DNA from: Obelidium mucronatum
Taxonomy: Eukaryota; Chytridiomycota; Chytridiomycetes; Chytridiales; Chytriomycetaceae
Assembly: GCA_025765595.1 (NCBI GenBank)
Contig: JAIVFH010000408.1
Span: forward strand, 1 to 21,836
Direction of reading: 5' to 3'
DNA: 21,836 nt
This document shows, piece by piece, positions 17,899-21,836 of this stretch (position 1 is its first letter; each line of letters begins with the position of its first letter). The notes beneath the pieces are model-generated. The model was not told where the DNA came from. It searched no databases and worked only from the letters and a program-made list of their open reading frames with translations. A program made the translations under genes and the position numbers.

Positions 17899-19796
17899 AT
17901 GAACTGTGTCGAGTTGTCTGCAGATGAAGGCGACGCCGACACGCCGCTGGACGACGAGAGGCTCTCTACTTATGCGCTCAAAGCTATGAAGACAGGGACG
18001 TTTAACATTGGCCTCTTTTTGAAGTATGGAAATTTCACATCGAAGCAACAACATGAAGCATTGTTGTCTCTACATGCTGTGATGCAGTATGCGAACAAAA
18101 AGCGCCAAGAATTACCAGAAGATCCAAAACGTCGTGTCAAACACGCTCTTAAAAAATTGAACTCCCTCAAGGTACGTAGTCAATTTCATTCCTTGCAATC
18201 TGAATTTCGAAAAAATAAACTGTTAAATTCTCTGTTTGTAGCTTGATGATGAAGGCGGTGAGTGGTTAAGCCATTGGGAGCTAATAAAGGTCAAGGAAGC
18301 TAAGGTGGGGAATAGTCTGTTAGATATTAGGCACTAAAATCAATCATTGCTTAGGTTGTTAATCGACGGAAGCGAGAATTTGAAGCAGACGGAATACTCA
18401 CAGCAACAGTTGCTAAAGTGCGGAAAGAAGAACAAAACCTCCTTCAAAAAGCGAAAAAACCGAGACTTCTCTTGATTGAGCACATCAAACAAATCATTGT
18501 TAAACCTCTTTCCGGTGATATTCCTGCTTGCCTAGTCTCTATTTCGGCCTATTTGAGAACGTTGGGACCTTGCGACGCCTCTCAGTCACTGCTAATTGAT
18601 TTAAGAAGAAATAACGTTGACATCTTCTCCTCGATTCCTCCGGAAACAATTATCGAATACACGGAATATATTACTGACCGCTGGGACGCTACTTCTCCAC
18701 CTGGAATTCAGGTGACACACCGTTACGTTTTATTTCGCTCATGCCAAAAAAGGATTTTCTTTGCGGTTTATTTAATGGGATGGCTGTGATCGACCGCTCA
18801 ACCTGGTCTGAGTATTTGGAGAATTTCCGTATTCCAAAAACGTTTGTTGGGATTTGTTTCACCAATGCCCTCAAAGTAATTAAGATCACATTTCCAAATT
18901 TGTAGGTGTTTCATATTTTAATCTTATTGTATGCTGTTATTTTTCTAATATTGTTTTTAGTATTCGCGCCCTTCTTGACCCTACGGCTCCTCTTCAAGAC
19001 AATAGCATTCTTGAATCGCGAATGCTGAATGATTTTATTCATCCTCTTTTCAAAGAATCTCTCTTTTTATTCGGAAACGAAACTGTTTGGCACAGTGGTG
19101 AGATTCCTCATGCCTACTTTGTCCATCTGACCCGCGCCGATGGTATGTACCTGAAGGCTTCATTCTTAGAATCATTTATTTGAAATTTGGTCAACCTTCA
19201 ATTGACAGGTGTCGGCAAATTGAGGGGCAAAGATCTGCCTATAGCCTATTTTGAGGGTGCTCGTCCCGCGTCCCGACATCAAAAAGGAGTTGCTGATGAC
19301 ATGAAGATACGTGCCAATTGTGTTTCCATTCTCCGGCAAGAGGTTGTGGATATTGAAAGTCTACGGAAGAAAATGCCTGCAACTTTGAGAACGTTTGGGG
19401 CTCAATACTTTAACAATCGATTGAGCTTCTGTGTAGCCGATTGCTTGGGTTTGTTGCTCGTCTTCCTGTTTGAAAATCTCACGAGATACCAGATAACGTG
19501 TTTTTGCATACTTTTGATGAAGTCAGTGTTCCCAGAAACACATCCGAAATTCGTGGCTTTGCTGACTTGTATGAGACCATGTTTGGTTGGAGTGTATGTA
19601 TCTTGCTCTTTTGCCATTGAAACTAAAATGTCCACTTAAACTTTTCTGCAGGCAATGGTTGGGGACATGGTTGCAACATTTGAGACAGCTGAGCACCAGC
19701 AACGAAGAAGCCGAAAATCATTTTTCAACTCTTTTACAGCAATGGCAAAAAAACCGTGTGAGGAAGATGCTTGATGATGTGTTGAGTTTTGCATGA
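17899..19796 (+). CDS. Unrecognised protein, seven exons (517 aa), possible degenerate nuclease-like fold
   Basis: Proposed exons are 17899-18171, 18242-18304, 18355-18711, 18753-18901, 18961-19142, 19209-19593 and 19652-19796 (1554 nt, TGA). I do not recognise the family. The N-terminal third is charged and helical (YGNFTSKQQHEALLSLHAVM, then RRKREFEADG). The middle contains CGLFNGMAVIDRSTW and FVGICFTNALK. A C-terminal portion has spaced residues (HLTRADG, then IAYFEGARP, then KGVADDMKIRANC) that loosely recall PD-(D/E)XK-like domains of fungal repeat-region proteins; this is weak inference. The least certain points are the 41-nt intron 18712-18752, with an A-rich acceptor, and the frame of exon 6. 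There, a competing frame gives FLHTFDEVSVPRNTS but contains a stop. It ends 25 bp before UPF3, on the same strand. Confidence 0.5.
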
Positions 19797-19821
19797 TTAC
19801 AAGAAATAAATCAAGTGATAA

Positions 19822-21836
19822 ATGAATAATATGCAGCAACACCCGCCTGGCGACAAGCCGCGCCGCGCGCGCAAGAAGCCCGCCGGCGCCGGGCCCGCCG
19901 CCCCCCGCGAGTTCAAGGCCGTTGTGCGGCGCCTGCCGCCGCACCTTCCGAGCGCCGTCTTTCGAGCGCACGGCGGCGGCGTGGACGCAGGACGACCGCG
20001 TGGTGTGGCGCTCGTTTGTCGCCGGAAAACTGTCGAAGCGGTTTGTTTGTTTTGTTTGTTTTGTTTTGTTTGTTGTTTGTTGTTTGTTCGAGCGCGTCAG
20101 CCTAACGAAACACAACAGCGCCCCGGCAAAGCCAAACACATTCGCACGCGCCTATCTGGCCTTTGCCTCGCTCGAGCATCTGCTTGAGTTTGCCCAGGCC
20201 TTCAACGGGTGGCTGTTCAGGACGAAAAGAGTGCGTGTTCTTTGTTACTGAATCTGCTCAGCCTCTGACATGATATCTCTTCCTTGCATTAGCTGGAACT
20301 GAATACAGAGCTCAGGTTGAAATGGCCCCCTTTCAAAAGACTCCTAGAAGGAAACCACGCGTTGACTATAGAGTAAACACTCTTGACACTGGTACGTTCA
20401 ACAGACGTAGATCCAGTCCCCTTGATTCTAACGATACACCGACTTTTTCTCCAAAAAAAAGATCCAGAATATTTAGCATTCCTTGAATCCCTCACAGTGG
20501 ATCCAAAGGAAGCTTTTGCTGCTGCACAATCGGCTGAAGCTTCAACAACAGCAACGAGCGTTATTGCAGAAGATCCAAAATCCACTCCGTTGCTGGACGA
20601 TTTAAGGGCAAAAAAGGCTGCCCTTCTGGAAGCCAGTGAGAAACGGAATGCGCTCAGAAAAGCCAAAAAGGCGGCAAATGATGCGGCGCTTCTTGCCGCA
20701 AAGGCTGCACGCAAGTCAGCTGGTGGACCAAAAGTTCGTGGAGCTGGAAAAAGCGGAGGATCGACCAGTAACGTGAAAACTGGAGGAGGGCCAACAGGAG
20801 GAGCACCAAAACCTGAAGGAAAGAGAAAAAACGGAGGGAAAGAAAAGAAAGAAAGGCGGCTCCTTCGGCTGTGGTTCCTACGCCAGTACCGGCTGTACAG
20901 CCTTTGGCAATCAAGAAGAAAGAAATCGCAACACCATCAGTATCCACAAGTGAAGTACCAGTTGTCCCACAGCAACCAATACAAGAACAGCAGCAACAAA
21001 CCAAGGTGGACAAACGGCTTCATCAAAAAAGTTTCAGCCCAGGGCTCCCAAACCTCTAAAAGGGCAGCAAGAACAACCACCTGCCCAATCTTGGCAGCCA
21101 CAGCAACCAAAACAGCAAACCCAATCAACCAACAACAATCACAGCCGCCATCTCAACAACAGGAACGTGGAACTTCTGGTGGTCGTGGAACTGGGCGTGG
21201 TGGAAATTCGCGGTGGACGTGGAGGCGGACGTGGAGGGCGCAACGGCGGAACAACGCAGTGGCAGTCTGAACTGCAAGGACAAGTTCAGCCACAATGGCA
21301 ATCAGAAGTACCAAGTGGTAACAGTGCCCAGGAACAACCGGTTGTACAGAAAATACCTCGCAATCAACAGCAACCCAGACAACAAAAACCACAGCAGCAA
21401 CCGCAACAGCAGCAGCAGCAACAGCAGTCCCAACATCAGCAACAACAGCATCAACCTCAATGGCAGTCTGAATATCAACAGCAGGATTGGCAATCTGATT
21501 ACCAGACTGGTGGCTCAACATCCAACTGGCAATCTGGGTACAGTGAATGGCAACCTCAACCGCCGGCACAAGAGTATTACGGTAACTCTGGATATAGTCA
21601 ATACGGGCCCCAACAATCGACGCAACAATATTACGGTGTAGACGCAAACTATGGGACTGGATATGAGGCCTATACCGACTACGGGCAACAACAACAATAT
21701 GGAGGTTATAACACAGTGCCTGTTGCAGGATATGGATACAATACTGGCTACGGAGCTAGTGCTTCTAGCTCTGGCAGCGTGGCTGGAAATAGTGGAGGGC
21801 GGAAATATACGGGCCGACATCAGCAGGCTAGCAATG
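19822..21836 (+). CDS. UPF3: UPF3, nonsense-mediated decay factor, frame-disrupted and partial at right edge
   Basis: UPF3 links exon-junction and termination signals to UPF2 in nonsense-mediated mRNA decay. Proposed segments are 19822-20040, 20101-20234, 20293-20391 and 20462->21836. The Smg4/UPF3 RRM-like domain is clear: AVVRRLPPHLP, WTQDDRVVWRSF, ARAYLAFASLEHLLEF, FNGWLF and EYRAQVEMAPFQKTPRRK, then the characteristic DPEYLAFLESL. An Ala/Lys-rich helix follows, then basic, RGG and Gln/Tyr/Gly-rich sequence up to the window edge. A frame change near 19957 is needed to join LPSAVF to RTAAAW. Further changes are needed near 20850, 21000-21037, 21128 and 21208. The donor at 20235 (GTGTTC) is atypical and tentative. 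The first exon is strikingly GC-rich. Either the assembly has indels here or the copy is degenerating. Whether the Gln-rich tail belongs to UPF3 or to a fused neighbour is not proven. Confidence 0.75.
20041..20100 (+). repeat. UPF3 intron 1 made of TTTG/TTTTG repeats
   Basis: The 60-nt intron begins GTTTGT. For about 48 nt it consists of GTTT, GTTTT and GTT units, followed by CGAGCGCGTCAG as the acceptor. It splits KLSKR from LTKHNS in phase 2. Confidence 0.7.
21180..21836 (+). other. RGG box and prion-like Q/Y/G tail coding region
   Basis: The frame open from about 21209 to the window end encodes GGRGGGRGGRNGG. Gln-rich sequence with five WQS motifs follows (WQSEL, WQSEV, WQSEY, WQSDY, WQSGY), and then a Tyr/Gly/Gln tail with repeated YG and GY pairs. 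No stop appears before the edge. The composition matches RNA-binding, phase-separating low-complexity regions. Antisense open frames here are shadows. Confidence 0.65.

Noticed and set aside
19493..19593. Alternative exon 7 reading NVFLHTFDEVSVPRNTS in the unknown gene
   Set aside because: It needs an extra intron (19431-19492) and leads to a less coherent C-terminus. The uninterrupted frame with the strong GTATGT donor at 19594 joins cleanly to QWLGTWLQHL. Only transcripts can settle it.
21153..21647. 164-codon open frame on the minus strand
   Set aside because: It is antisense to the CAA/CAG-rich tail; such repeats leave long shadow frames rich in Val, Ala and Leu.

Overview
This is a eukaryotic chromosome segment, most likely from a fungus and probably an early-diverging one. 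The genes are split by many small introns (mostly 49-75 nt, GT..AG). The Rab1/Ypt1 protein has fungal-style stretches ([32 protein letters not shown]) and a double-cysteine end. The set eIF4A, Ypt1, Sus1/ENY2, striatin and UPF3 fits a fungal genome. I could run no database search, so the lineage is inferred from remembered families.

Layout. Positions 1-7.1 kb are mobile DNA. A hAT transposase gene enters from the left edge. Its last two exons are separated by an apparent 2.7 kb intron full of simple repeats, short palindromes and a 30-base C tract. A GC-rich foldback about 113 bp long, resembling hAT ends, follows it. Next is a decayed DDE-type transposase gene with a WRN-like 3'-5' exonuclease domain inserted between parts of its catalytic core. 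From 7.1 to 8.0 kb is a repeat-rich spacer containing a MITE-like inverted repeat.

The core is 8.0-16.9 kb. On the minus strand are an unrecognised six-exon gene with HAD-phosphatase motifs and then eIF4A. Divergent from eIF4A across about 305 bp is Rab1/Ypt1 on the plus strand, followed by ENY2/Sus1 (plus). Striatin (minus) converges on ENY2. These genes can be spliced by eye into complete reading frames.

From 16.9 to 17.9 kb is another repetitive segment: a 95-bp duplication and a 33-base G tract between 11-nt inverted repeats. A seven-exon unknown gene (17.9-19.8 kb) follows. Only 25 bp later comes a UPF3 gene that runs off the right edge. UPF3 is recognisable but needs five changes of frame, and it ends in a long RGG/Q/Y/G-rich tail.

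The host genes cover translation initiation (eIF4A), ER-to-Golgi traffic (Rab1), SAGA/TREX-2 transcription and export (ENY2), STRIPAK signalling (striatin) and nonsense-mediated decay (UPF3). They are ordinary housekeeping neighbours and show no sign of being one functional cluster. The most novel candidates are the transposase-exonuclease architecture, the HAD-motif orphan, the unknown gene at 17.9 kb and the UPF3 tail.
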